Shown here: one piece after another, positions 33,955-43,867 of the stretch
Layout of the letters: every line of letters starts with the position of its first letter
How positions within the stretch are numbered: position 1 is the first letter of the stretch
Assembly: GCA_907163375.1 (NCBI GenBank)
Contig: CAJQUW010002201.1
Location: forward strand, 234,001-298,000
From: Prostheceraeus crozeri
Taxonomy: Eukaryota; Platyhelminthes; Polycladida; Euryleptidae
Length of the DNA stretch: 64,000 bases
Direction: 5' to 3'
Program-made: the position numbers and the translations under genes
Notes under the pieces: model-generated
The model's input: only the letters and a program-made list of their open reading frames with translations
Databases searched by the model: none
What the model was told of the DNA's origin: nothing

Positions 33955-35722
33955 TGGAAGTTTTGTGAATGTATGTTTGGTAAGCAGAAAGGTGTGATTG
34001 CTTAACTACGGCAATGAAAGTCGCTGTCATGACACTTTCATTAATTTAAAGAGAAAATCGGGCATGCTAGCTACTCCCACAAATGTTGTTTTTCTGCATG
34101 CTACAGGAAAAATCCGCATGAAAAGTGCAATCATAATCATCAAAATGAAAAATCTTATTTTGAGTGATCATATGATGTCAGATCATTACGTCATTAAGTG
34201 CACCGAACTGGGAAGTACGAGTATTTGTAGATTTATAGCTACAGATGTGGCATTGTCGTTTCACTGATGTTGGGTAACAATCTAGAAATTAAAAATTATA
34301 AGAAACTCGTGCGAGAATTCGGGAAGAAGACTTCAGTAGCTCTCACACTGTAATTTGAAGTGAAATGATCTCAGACCATAGTTCAACAATAATAGATTAG
34401 AATGCGGAGACGGAATGATGTAAACTTAACAATCATGGAACAATAGAAATTGTATTCAATTTTATTTATAAGTGCTCGATGTATGACGATATCCGGTCAC
34501 AATTCACTGCATTTCTTATCGATGTAACGAAGCAAGATTTCTATGGAATGTTACAGAAAATAGATATCGAAAACATGGTGAAACTAAGCAAATTTATCAA
34601 ATCAACAAATGACGTCACAACAAATTCAGTATTACAATGCTTCACTGTTGCATCAGCACTGTTTACTTGCAATGAAGAATGAGACATTACAATCAATCTA
34701 CTACAGACAGAGATAGTTGACTCGCCGTGTTACGAGGTCCATAACATTCAGTGTGCCAACAAATATTCTCTCCAATTTGTATGCTTCATTTCAATTAGAT
34801 TCTTTGAAATTAAATTACTCCGCATTGTATTTCCGTATTATTTTATCAGATACACTGCGTCATAAAAATCTTGTTCCGGACCTCTTCATAAGAAGGATTT
34901 ATCAATTAGGAGTGAATTATGTTTTCTGATGCCGTAGATAAAATAAAAATTCGATGATATCAGGCCGTTTATCTCACTATATTTTATGTGATTCATGCAG
35001 CAATTAACCAAATATCGTGTTATACGATTATAGTGGTGGACAAAAATTGCGGATTCTGAAACGGTTTTTATCGTTTTTATCAAAATAATATTACAATTAT
35101 CAAGATAAATATATTGTTTATTAATATTTAAATAACTTTTGATGTCTTTTCCATTTATTGAGTGATTGTATAATCTTTTTATAGATATGAAACTTGGAAT
35201 ATATTACGTGTATTTGAAATAAATGATTTATCAGTTTTATTGAATGGATGTATATTTTGCTCTGTGGCTATTTATCTGGTGATAGTGAACACTCCATGGC
35301 AGTGAAAATGAAACTAGGGCTCCTTAATATTGTGCACCAGTTGATTATTTTTCGAGATTTATTGTCTGAATATGGAACTCAATGACATGCATTTTCTCAT
35401 CAGAACGCCCTCTAAAAGTAGCTACTATGCGACGAAGAAATGGGAAAACATTGTCAAAGTCTCAAAATCTCATCAAATAATTCGATGAAGGGTGCGAGAT
35501 GATGACATGAAATGATGGCTCCTGTTGAACCCGCTCAAGTTGTAGTTATACAATAAATAAATGAGTTAAGTAAAGATGACAATGAATTATTTAAAAATCG
35601 ACCCTTATAAATGTACATGTAGTGTCCTCTCCTTGCAGTGTCTTTTCATTTGTCATTCTGAACGTGACCATCATATCGTCACATTGTTCATTGTCATTAT
35701 GTTTGCATTGTCATGCACATGA
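33955..35722. other. Intergenic with one small open frame
   Basis: No gene is firm. 34479-34682 (+) is a 67-codon frame starting MYDDIRSQFTAFLIDVTKQD with coding-like composition and TTTATTTATAAG upstream, but no homology is recognised. Confidence 0.25.
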
Positions 35723-35844
35723 CTGGGGCGACCGCAAATAAACACTGCTAGGCTAAGAAATCTCTGACTGTATCATTCGCCTATTGAAATTTGCCTGTCA
35801 CTAGCAACTCACTATCTAATGCTGTTTCTGTGCGGTCGCCCCTG
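35723..35844. repeat. Short inverted-repeat element
   Basis: CTGGGGCGACCGC at the left faces GCGGTCGCCCCTG at the right, with further pairing inward (AAATAAACA against TGTTTCTG). hAT-like ends, 122 bp, but no matching 8-bp flanks. Class uncertain. Confidence 0.4.
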
Positions 35845-35969
35845 GTTGTCTGTCACATTGCTCATGCCATTACCACCGCGTCCTCTGTTTGGAGATGTGT
35901 GACATGTTCAAGGTGTGCTAAAACCTGAACATGAAATAAACAAACGTATTAGACACAATAAATATACCT

Positions 35970-35994
35970 TTTATTCAAATCTCTGTGCTTTATT
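35970..35994 (-). terminator. Poly(A) signals of the 383-residue gene
   Basis: AATAAA on the minus strand at 35970-35975 and 35989-35994, about 100 bases past the stop at 36091. Confidence 0.5.
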
Positions 35995-36051
35995 AACAGC
36001 AGTGCTCTTATATAGCATAGCAGATGATTATTCGTATTTACCGTTGCATTC

Positions 36052-36094
36052 CTGCAAACAGAAATACCCAAATTTAATACAATTATCATTTTAC
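36052..36094 (-). other. Candidate 43-bp intron overlapping a stop codon
   Basis: On the minus strand CACAG is followed by GTAAAATGAT at 36094, and TTTCTGTTTGCAG ends at 36052, a strong 5' and 3' splice site only 43 bp apart. The stop codon of the unspliced frame (TAA) lies within the donor. Splicing would keep the frame and add 33 residues before a TAA at 35949. The poly(A) signals at 35970-35994 fall inside that extension, which argues for the unspliced form or for alternative ends. Confidence 0.45.
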
Positions 36095-37242
36095 CTGTGG
36101 ATTTCTTTGGTATCATCCTGGACAGCAGCTGGAGGCGTATCCTTCCAAGAACCTCGACTTTGTAAGACCTTCTTTCTAGTCGAAGAAATTCTCCTTTTCT
36201 CTGTTGTTTCTGCAGACACTTCAGCACTATCCTCATGTTGCTCATCTTCTTTGTCGCCAGTTGAGCTCTTTGTGCTTTCATCGACCGACTCCTGATTTTG
36301 TTGTCCTTCCAGTCTCTCTTTCAGTCTCTGAGTTGCCGACATGACTATCTGTTGGCCTTTGACAACATCACCAAAATCTCTGTCTTCTTTGCCGCCAGTT
36401 GAGCTCTTTGTGCTTTCATCGACCGACTCCTGATTTTGTTGTCCTTCCAGTCTCTCTTTCAGTCTCTGAGTTGCCGACATGACTACCTGTTGGCCTTTGA
36501 CAACATCAGCAAAATCGCTGTCTTCTTTGCCGCCAGTTGAGCTCTTTGTGCTTTCATCGACCGACTCCTGATTTTGTTGTCCTTCCAGTCTCTCTTTCAG
36601 TCTCTGAGTTGCCGACATGACTACCTGTTGGCCTTTGACAACATCAGCAAAATCGCTGCCCTTTGATGAATGTATCAAAGAATCCGCTGACGCTTGTCGA
36701 CGATTCTTTTCCCTGAATTTTCTCTCAGCTGCTGATACGTTCTGCTTTTGAACAACTATTCTGTTGCAACTTCTGCTGCCTGTTAAACTCCTTGGAGCAC
36801 TTTCTGCAGAAGGGCACGTTGGTGAATTCATCAACTTTGCATCATTTGGTGAGGATTTTTCATCATTGATCTGAAAGTAATCGTCAGATTGAGTTAGAAG
36901 ATCTTCACTACTTTTTGATAGATAAAGGCGTTTTTCAACTCTTCTCCGTATTCGCTCTTGCAACATTTGAGTCAAGTGTTGTTGGCGGACACTCTCACCC
37001 ATCTGTTGACGACTCTTAAACTTTTTCACCTCTATATCTTCTTCCAGTTGGATCATCAGGTCATCTGTAGTCGATTCTATTTTTAGAGCATCGGAAGATG
37101 TAAGGTCACGTTCATCGTCGCTGTCATTGATCACAATTGGCTTCTTCTCTGCGATATGGCGCATCAAAGCATTTTTGAATTCAATCTCCTTCTTTATCTG
37201 ACCTGCAGTTTGTTTGAATAATTTTCCCTTTGGTGCGCTCAT
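36091..37242 (-). CDS. 383-residue charged protein with three 46-residue repeats
   Basis: Starts MSAPKGKLFKQTAGQIKKEI. A 3' splice site (TTTTATTACAG, AG at 37245-37246) lies two bases before the ATG, so a 5' UTR exon probably lies upstream. Residues 1-110 are charged and helical (VRQQHLTQMLQERIRRRVEK). A Ser-rich linker follows. Residues 196-333 are three 46-residue repeats beginning S/RDF.DVVKGQQ.VMSATQR, each with a helical LKERLEGQQNQ part and a Ser/Thr/Glu part. A basic tail ends SRGSWKDTPPAAVQDD and EIHR. No signal peptide or membrane segment; no known domain. A 43-bp intron-like segment overlaps the stop and could replace the end with a 33-residue tail. Function unknown; repeat and coiled-coil character suggests a structural or scaffolding role (inference). 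Confidence 0.82.
   Translation of the reverse strand: MSAPKGKLFKQTAGQIKKEIEFKNALMRHIAEKKPIVINDSDDERDLTSSDALKIESTTDDLMIQLEEDIEVKKFKSRQQMGESVRQQHLTQMLQERIRRRVEKRLYLSKSSEDLLTQSDDYFQINDEKSSPNDAKLMNSPTCPSAESAPRSLTGSRSCNRIVVQKQNVSAAERKFREKNRRQASADSLIHSSKGSDFADVVKGQQVVMSATQRLKERLEGQQNQESVDESTKSSTGGKEDSDFADVVKGQQVVMSATQRLKERLEGQQNQESVDESTKSSTGGKEDRDFGDVVKGQQIVMSATQRLKERLEGQQNQESVDESTKSSTGDKEDEQHEDSAEVSAETTEKRRISSTRKKVLQSRGSWKDTPPAAVQDDTKEIHR
36244..36657 (-). repeat. Three-copy 138-bp coding tandem repeat
   Basis: Units of 138 bp at 36520-36657, 36382-36519 and 36244-36381 (minus strand). Copies 1 and 2 are almost identical; copy 3 has changes at SDFADV to RDFGDV, VVM to IVM and GGKED to GDKED. Period is a multiple of three, so gain or loss keeps the frame. 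Confidence 0.93.
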
Positions 37243-37265
37243 TCCTGTAATAAAACAACAGTAGC

Positions 37266-38309
37266 ATTATAGTTAGATCATTAAATGTAGATAAATGAAA
37301 TAATTCTAATGGATGTGATGACTAAATATCTTTCGAAGTACAATTTATGGGTAAAAATTATCCTCTGAATTATGTGTGATCTCTCTCTTTCCGAATGCGT
37401 GAATCATGAAAGTTTAAGGTGTTCGCATTCAATTCGGTCGTGAAGTCCTAACCTGCAACTCCTTTCAATGTTGGCTATCTGTAAACTGAAGTTTAAGTTC
37501 TGCCCTAAATCTTTTAGCAAAACCGTTGCAATTGGAAGGCCACCTAGAAGCATGTGGGGAATATTGTAGTCGAATTTCAATGCTATAGAGTTATACTTCT
37601 TTCTAAAAGATGTTTGCTTTAACTGCCACTAAAGCTGCATCACTATTTTGGGGTAGGAAATACTTCGATGTTTATTGCCAAGTTGCGAGTTCATATTTCT
37701 CCAATTTTGTTATTTAAAGTCCGTATTTGCAATTGCCACAATCTGAAGATGCTAGTGGCAATTGTCATCTTTAGTGATCAAAGTAGCATTCACCTGCATA
37801 TATGAAGACTGTTTGCGTTTAATAACTGACAATTTAACGCAGTTGCTGATGGTCAACTCGGCCTGATAACCGAAAGCCAATATGCTGCCTAGCGGAGCAT
37901 TGAATTCTCAAGTGTGTCAAGAGCGTACATGACTTCGCGCGCTATTTATAAGCTTATATAAATAATTCATGATGCTAGACTATTTTTAGTTTTGATAGAC
38001 GACCTCATAGCGTTCCTATACGTACCGTTATTGAGCAACGGCCGCCTGTAGAACCGATTATTCTGTTGTCATGTAAAGTGATTGCATCTCAGCTACTCCG
38101 TCGAGTTTAGGCGTTCTATGTTGGGCACATCTGAGAATAGGTCTGACGGGTCTCAACATGTGTTAACTGACAAGGAGCACATCTAAGTAGGGATGGGTGA
38201 CTTGCTTATAACATCCTCACTCATTCAAGCAGTACTATCCTTTCCGCATTGTAAAATATGGTTGATTTACATGTATGTTGCAAAAGCTGAAAAATTTACT
38301 CATTGATAG
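37266..38309. other. Intergenic, upstream of the 383-residue gene
   Basis: Expected to hold the 5' UTR exon and promoter of the minus-strand gene, but no site could be fixed. No other gene recognised. Confidence 0.3.
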
Positions 38310-38998
38310 CTGGGGTGGGGCCGCTGCGGGCAGCTCGCTTTTTGCGGGCAGCGGACATTCGCCTGCAGGCACGGGCACGGGCATAATGATACAATAATGA
38401 CTTAATCTGCGAATTCATACTCGGTCAGTGGATATGTAGGTAGGGCTAGTCACTTTCGAATTTAGTCACATCGTATTCTTTAGTCACTATTTCTGAAAGC
38501 TAGACTTAGGCATGTGTTAGTATTCTACATATAGACTTTATCATCCTGCTGTGAACGATGGCATTTTTATAAATAATTTCTCTCCACCATGAATAGGCCT
38601 ATAATTGCTATACATATCTAATCGGTGAGCATCGACCCATCGTCACCCAGCAGCTTCGTGCGGCGTGATGCTGCTAAAGCGTGTTATAGGCTAATCATCA
38701 CGACAGAAGGATTTTTTCCTCTGTGGATTTTGATATTCTCTAGTTTGATTGGTTTTGACACAAAAGGCGTGTGTGGCGTGAGACGTTTGGTGTCAACAAA
38801 TGTTTCGTATTGTCATCCGTGACAATACCGACAACGAATTTCGTAATAGTGCATCTTGTATAAGTTTCCGATGTCAGATGTGAGAACATTCTGCAGTGCC
38901 AACTTCCACGTTTCTCGAGAAAAACCAATCTTAGCTAGAAACTTGATATGCTATGTTCAACAGCAGTAGCTGAAGTACCGTCACGGGCCCCACCCCAG
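38310..38998. mobile_element. Non-autonomous hAT-like element
   Basis: 13-bp terminal inverted repeats CTGGGGTGGGGCC at 38310 and ending 38998. Flanks TTGATAG and TTGACAG agree at six of seven bases. The left end is followed by a GC-rich GCGGGCAGC repeat unlike the AT-rich interior. No transposase frame. Confidence 0.65.
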
Positions 38999-39887
38999 TT
39001 GACAGGTATTGTATGAAGTGTACACTATCTTTCTGAAAGTGCTCACCCCGAAGAGCGCCGACCCATTGTAGTTATGCAAAGGCCCACTGAGCCTGACAGG
39101 TCCAGCAATTTAGATTATTAACTGAAGTGAATAAAATAGAACTATTACATGCAAATGATTTGAAAACTCCACAAAGGACAATCATTCTGTAATGCGAAAC
39201 TCATAGCGACTATTGAAATCACCAGCATTTGTAGTACTGCAAAGGCCTACTAAAAACAAAAAAATCAAGCTATAAATATCACACATGTAGAAATCGATCG
39301 CAATATCACAGTATGAATGTCAGTTTCAGCTGCAATTATCGAGTGAAACTTCTCCAAACAAATAGATGAATCGCACCATTGGATGGCTATTCGATCACAT
39401 ATAATAATAATTCTGTATTTGTGAATACAATAAGCGGTATTACAAAGAAATATACACAGGAACAAAATCACGATTTGATGGAAAATTTAACAAATGATTT
39501 GTTGTAAAGAGCCATTCTTCTGTGGAAGGGACGTAGAGCTCTTATACGTCTTATATTGCAGTTATTCTGGCGAATTTCAAAAAACTCAGCCAAAGGATGC
39601 TCATTCGCCTTCGTGGCGATCTATTGTATCGGTTTTTCACAGATCTTGTTGAGTAATATTCGGCTCCATCCACAAATGACAATTACTCCCTTTCCAACGA
39701 CAGATGGTCTGGAAGCTGACTCCGAACGATTGATTGTGATGCGCTTGCTGCCCTGAAAGGTCTATAGGTTGACTGACAAGCAGTAGAAGAGTTTTTTGCA
39801 TGTGAAACTTTTTCCGTCCCTATTTAGGAAGAGCAGCCACAAAACTACCAAAGGAGTTGTAGGCGGCAGTAGGCCTACCTACCATAT

Positions 39888-40202
39888 TCAGGAAACGTGA
39901 TGCAGGCCGTCTGAAAGTGTACGAGCATTCTGATCGGAAGTATTTACGCCTCCTTTCAATGGATTGCAACGGAGGATCACTTCTAGTTTACCTCGATCAT
40001 TATAAACGGATGGTGAATTAGGCATCGATGAGATTGTATTCATCGCTTTCGATCGTTTCAATGCATGTGATGACATTGCGGCATCAGTAGAGAAACGAAA
40101 GATTGATGATTCAACAGTTCGTTGGCGAGAAGCTTGGAAGTCTAACCGAACTCGCATTCTCATGACTACTTGTCTATTGCTAGTGCACAACAACCAATAC
40201 AA
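39888..40202 (-). pseudogene. piggyBac transposase remnant (C-terminal catalytic region)
   Basis: The minus strand reads HALKRSKAMNTISSMPNSPS, KLEVILRCNPLKGGVNTSDQ. This matches the piggyBac block K..VLLLSSMH, KP..I..YN..KGGVD..DQM. The third catalytic Asp (GGVD) is Asn here, and the rest of the transposase is missing, so it is inactive. It lies outside both TTAA-bounded elements and may come from a third, older copy. Confidence 0.72.
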
Positions 40203-40669
40203 TTCCTATAAACTGACCTACCCCACAGATATGGCGGGTGTGCATAGGCGCATCTGATTTCCTTTATTCTTCCCCAGGCCTAGAAGTTTAGTCAGCCTGT
40301 CAATCAATACTCAATGATGCTCATATACTATCGCATGCTCATGTGCTTTTGTGCCAATATGAAAGCGTTAATGCTCATTCACCACATCATTATGTGAGTT
40401 CACTTTGTCAAATTTAGCTTGTTAATTTACTAAGCCCTACCTTGCAATCTTCATGGATATGGAACTACAGATAGTTGCTGGGTCTCTCAGTCCCAATGAT
40501 GCAAAGTGTGACCAAAATGGGAAATCACTTCCTGATGAATCAATGACAGCTGCAAAACGAGTAAGCGCAGTTTTACATAATTGAATTTAACCCCGCACCA
40601 CTGAGGTATTTTGTCGAACGCGCTCCAGTGGGGGTTAATTTCGCCCCCTGCTGATCTTCCAAACTATTA

Positions 40670-41378
40670 TACCAATTTTCATATAGCACTGGACGGAGCA
40701 ACAGAAGAACGAGGTCGGCTTCGTCCAACCTCCAGCCACTTGGGAAAGTGTTCACACATACGAATCCCGAGACACCTCTCAGTGCGCCCTATGTAACTGT
40801 GTCCGCATTCACATGTGAACTTGTATATGAGACAGGCGCGACTGAGAGGTGATACGGGATCCTTCAGACGTGGTACAGGAATACGTCTAGTGTGGCACAC
40901 AAGCACAGGCTCTGCAGCTGGATACACTGTTTGAGTCAATGACACAACACGTCGACATTCAGATCATGGTCACCTCGAAAAGGAAGACACAAAAACACCC
41001 GTTTGCGGGCAGGGCCAAAAACCACAGGCTCAACACATCGTGGAACACTGTACTAATCTATAAACGTACTGGGGTACCCGTTGCTCTGAAGAGTGACTCG
41101 TAAAAAATCAAATTCAGCATCAAGAGCCGAAGGCGAACATAAACGGCGCGCCCGATCAAAAAGACACTTGACTAAATTTATTTTATAGATTCGAGGAACA
41201 AAACTGTGGTAGTGGATATACAATCCAGTCCATGATCACTTCCGAAAAACAGTGAACAAAACACTATTGTTAGCGCATCGCTTGACACACACGTCAAGAA
41301 ATGGAAGCTGCTGATCACTTTCAAACTCACATGTGAAATGTAAGTTTGGGTTAGTCTATACCAGTTTTTCCAAATCAC
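40670..41378 (-). mobile_element. Penelope-like element remnant, reverse strand, second lineage
   Basis: Minus-strand frames, interrupted several times, read FESDQQLPFLDVCVKR (end of the reverse transcriptase), FLRVTLQSNGYPSTFI, LPFRGDHDLNVDVLC, then ACLIYKFTCECGHSYIGRTE and CLGIRMCEHFPKWL, a good GIY-YIG core. The TCECG/SYIGRTERCLG form differs from the copies at 7530, 11673 and 60150, so this is a separate PLE lineage. Dead. Confidence 0.78.
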
Positions 41379-42106
41379 ACATCAATCGAAAAGATATTGA
41401 AAGGGAATTCAAAAACAGCATTATTTTTATTTTCAAGGTCGTCCATGGGCTGAGATGAAGGTCAAAAAACGCCTAACTTCAACAAATTTCCATTATGCTT
41501 GTAGATCACTATTTGAAATGAAAAATGACAACAGAAACTAATAAACCATGCACTAATGGAATGATCTGGTCAAGGTTCTAATTAAATGATGATTACTAGT
41601 CGCTATCAGATTACATCATTTTACTAGATGAGGTCAAATAATTCAAACTGTTAGTTCAACTCAAATAGCACTAAAATTGCACATTTTGGTATTCAGCCTC
41701 TGCAGGTGAAGAAACAGACTAGTTCGGTGAGCGTTTATCGAGACACTGAGGCTAAAAGCAGCATTATTCTGAGAATTTTCATTAATTGATGATTAGATGC
41801 AAAACTAAAAAGTGCAAAAATAATAAAAAATTCTATTTCAAATTTCAAAGATGCATAAATAATAGGCAGATAACTTCCAATTCAAAAACTTTGCATTTAT
41901 GAATATCCTCATATAAATGGGAAGAATCCTTCATATAATCTCAAATTATTTCATCAAGAATTGATACCGGAATTTACATTAGAAGTGAATATATAGGGAA
42001 ATCAGCCAAAATATTCCAAGCATTCAAATGATAAAATAGTTCTCACGCCAATGGTGTAGCGCCAAATATACATGTATTTTCTGTCAGTCATAAGTTGCAT
42101 AATCAG
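41379..42106. other. Intergenic, nothing recognised
   Basis: AT-rich sequence without coding or repeat evidence. Confidence 0.3.
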
Positions 42107-42329
42107 TACACTCTAAACCAACACCTCCTAAATCACACACTGAAGCGAGACACTATTCGTAACTAATAAAAAAATCCTAAAGCAAAGCGTTTTAGGAGGC
42201 TAGCGCACTAGTGTTATTGTTCTCTTTAGTATGTCAGCATTCTATTTCACGCAACCTCCTAAAATTCTAGTGTGTCGCGCTTTAGGATGCAGATTTCTTC
42301 GATTTTAGGAGGTGACAGTTTACAGTGTA
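42107..42329 (+). mobile_element. 223-bp TA-flanked MITE, CCTCCTAAA family (copy 1)
   Basis: Starts TACACTCTAAACC and ends with the inverse of TACACTGTAAACT. The motif CCTCCTAAA (or its inverse) recurs through the element, next to both ends and internally, giving nested hairpins. The reverse complement of 55507-55729 matches it with about five differences in 223 bp. Confidence 0.88.
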
Positions 42330-42339
42330 GAAGGTAATC

Positions 42340-42998
42340 TACAGGGTGTGGCATAAAAAACGTGACTAAATTTTAATGTACCGTAACTTTCTAATTATCC
42401 CACAGAAATTGACAAACAAGGTCTCATTTTGAAGCCAAAACACAACTCTATTACCTCAATCAGCATTTCAATGATTGAATTTGAGGATGAGAGTACAATA
42501 CGCACACAAAGCAGAGGAACTCGAAATCAAAAAATAAATAGAACAACGACTGAATGGAAAAGCTAGACTACTTCAAATTCTTCACTTAATTACAGATGAT
42601 CACACAACATCAATCGGGTGATGTCTGGATGAGCCATCAGCAATCATGCCTTGTAATAAAACGCCAAAAATTTTTTGTTTTCCTGCTTTATTGATCTTGT
42701 GTGATCATCTGTAGTAGAAAGACCTCGCAATGATGATTACGTGTAAGTGAAGAGTACGAAGCATGCTAGCTTTTCCATGCAGTCGTTGTTCTTTTCATCC
42801 AGCTATTTTTGATTTCGAGTTCTTCGTCTTTGTGTGCATATTGTACTCTCATCCTCAAATGCAATCATTGCAATGCTGATTGTGGCAATAGAATTGTGTT
42901 TTGGCTTCAAATTGAGACCTTGTTTGTCAATTTCTGTGAGATAATTAGAAAGTTACGGTGCATTAAAATTTAGTCACGCTTTTATGCCGCATCCTGTA
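42340..42998. mobile_element. Foldback Tc1/mariner-like MITE, 659 bp
   Basis: Starts TACAGGGTGTGGCATAAAA and ends in the inverse (GCTTTTATGCCGCATCCTGTA with changes). The arms extend inward to about 42616 and 42690. TA dinucleotides bound it. Lies only 10 bp from the MITE ending at 42329. No coding capacity. Confidence 0.82.
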
Positions 42999-43863
42999 TC
43001 AGAAATCTGGTTGTCATACCTTTCTTGGTTTAATAGATTTTCAGAAAATACGCCTGGGGGCAGTGGGGGAGGGTCAAGCTAGGAAAGGTCGCGGAGTTTT
43101 ATAATTGATCATTTCGCATTTTTGAATCAATCGGTAATCAAACTGAAGTTGTTCGTCATCGAAAAGCAGCTGTTCATTCATGAAAAGTTAAGTAACTCAG
43201 ATCTAATACATTCTACTCCAGGTACAAAAAAAATCATGACCAAGTTTTAAATCGTTCCTTGATTAAAAACATCTTCGTTTGGGATACTCATTTTCATGCT
43301 TGGAGCTCAACAGCTTCCTGTTCAGTTCTTGTTCTGATATGAAAAGTGCTTATGGTTCAATAATATGAAGTTCTTTTGTATTTCAATTATTCTGAATATT
43401 GTATTATCTCTTCATTTAATTTCATCTGTCTGTCAATATTAATGAGTCTTTCTTATGCACTTAGTTGTCATTTGCATTCAAGCTGAGGTTCGTTTAATTT
43501 TATCTCTAGGGAAATATATTGAAATATTAACAGCAGGAAGTAAGGCGTGTCTAAAAGGGAAGTGATAATTCGCATTATTAAAACTTATCAATTGACTGCA
43601 ATTTATGTAATCTTCAAAATATATTTCTGCAACAAGGATACTTTCAATAGCAAAGTTATAAGAAGAGTATTTGGATCCCAGATTATTCGAATCTCATAAA
43701 GATGCAAGAAGGTATCCTAGAATGTACAGGTATTTGTTTAAAATATAATTAGGACCTAGAAAAGCAACATCTAGACTAATGTACCCAGCAGTAAACTAGC
43801 AGCAACCCTGCACCACCCATTGGAGGCCCTGAATGGATGAAGGCATACAGGGAAACAACTCCA
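42999..43863. other. Intergenic, nothing recognised
   Basis: No coding or repeat evidence. Confidence 0.3.
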
Positions 43864-43867
43864 TTAA

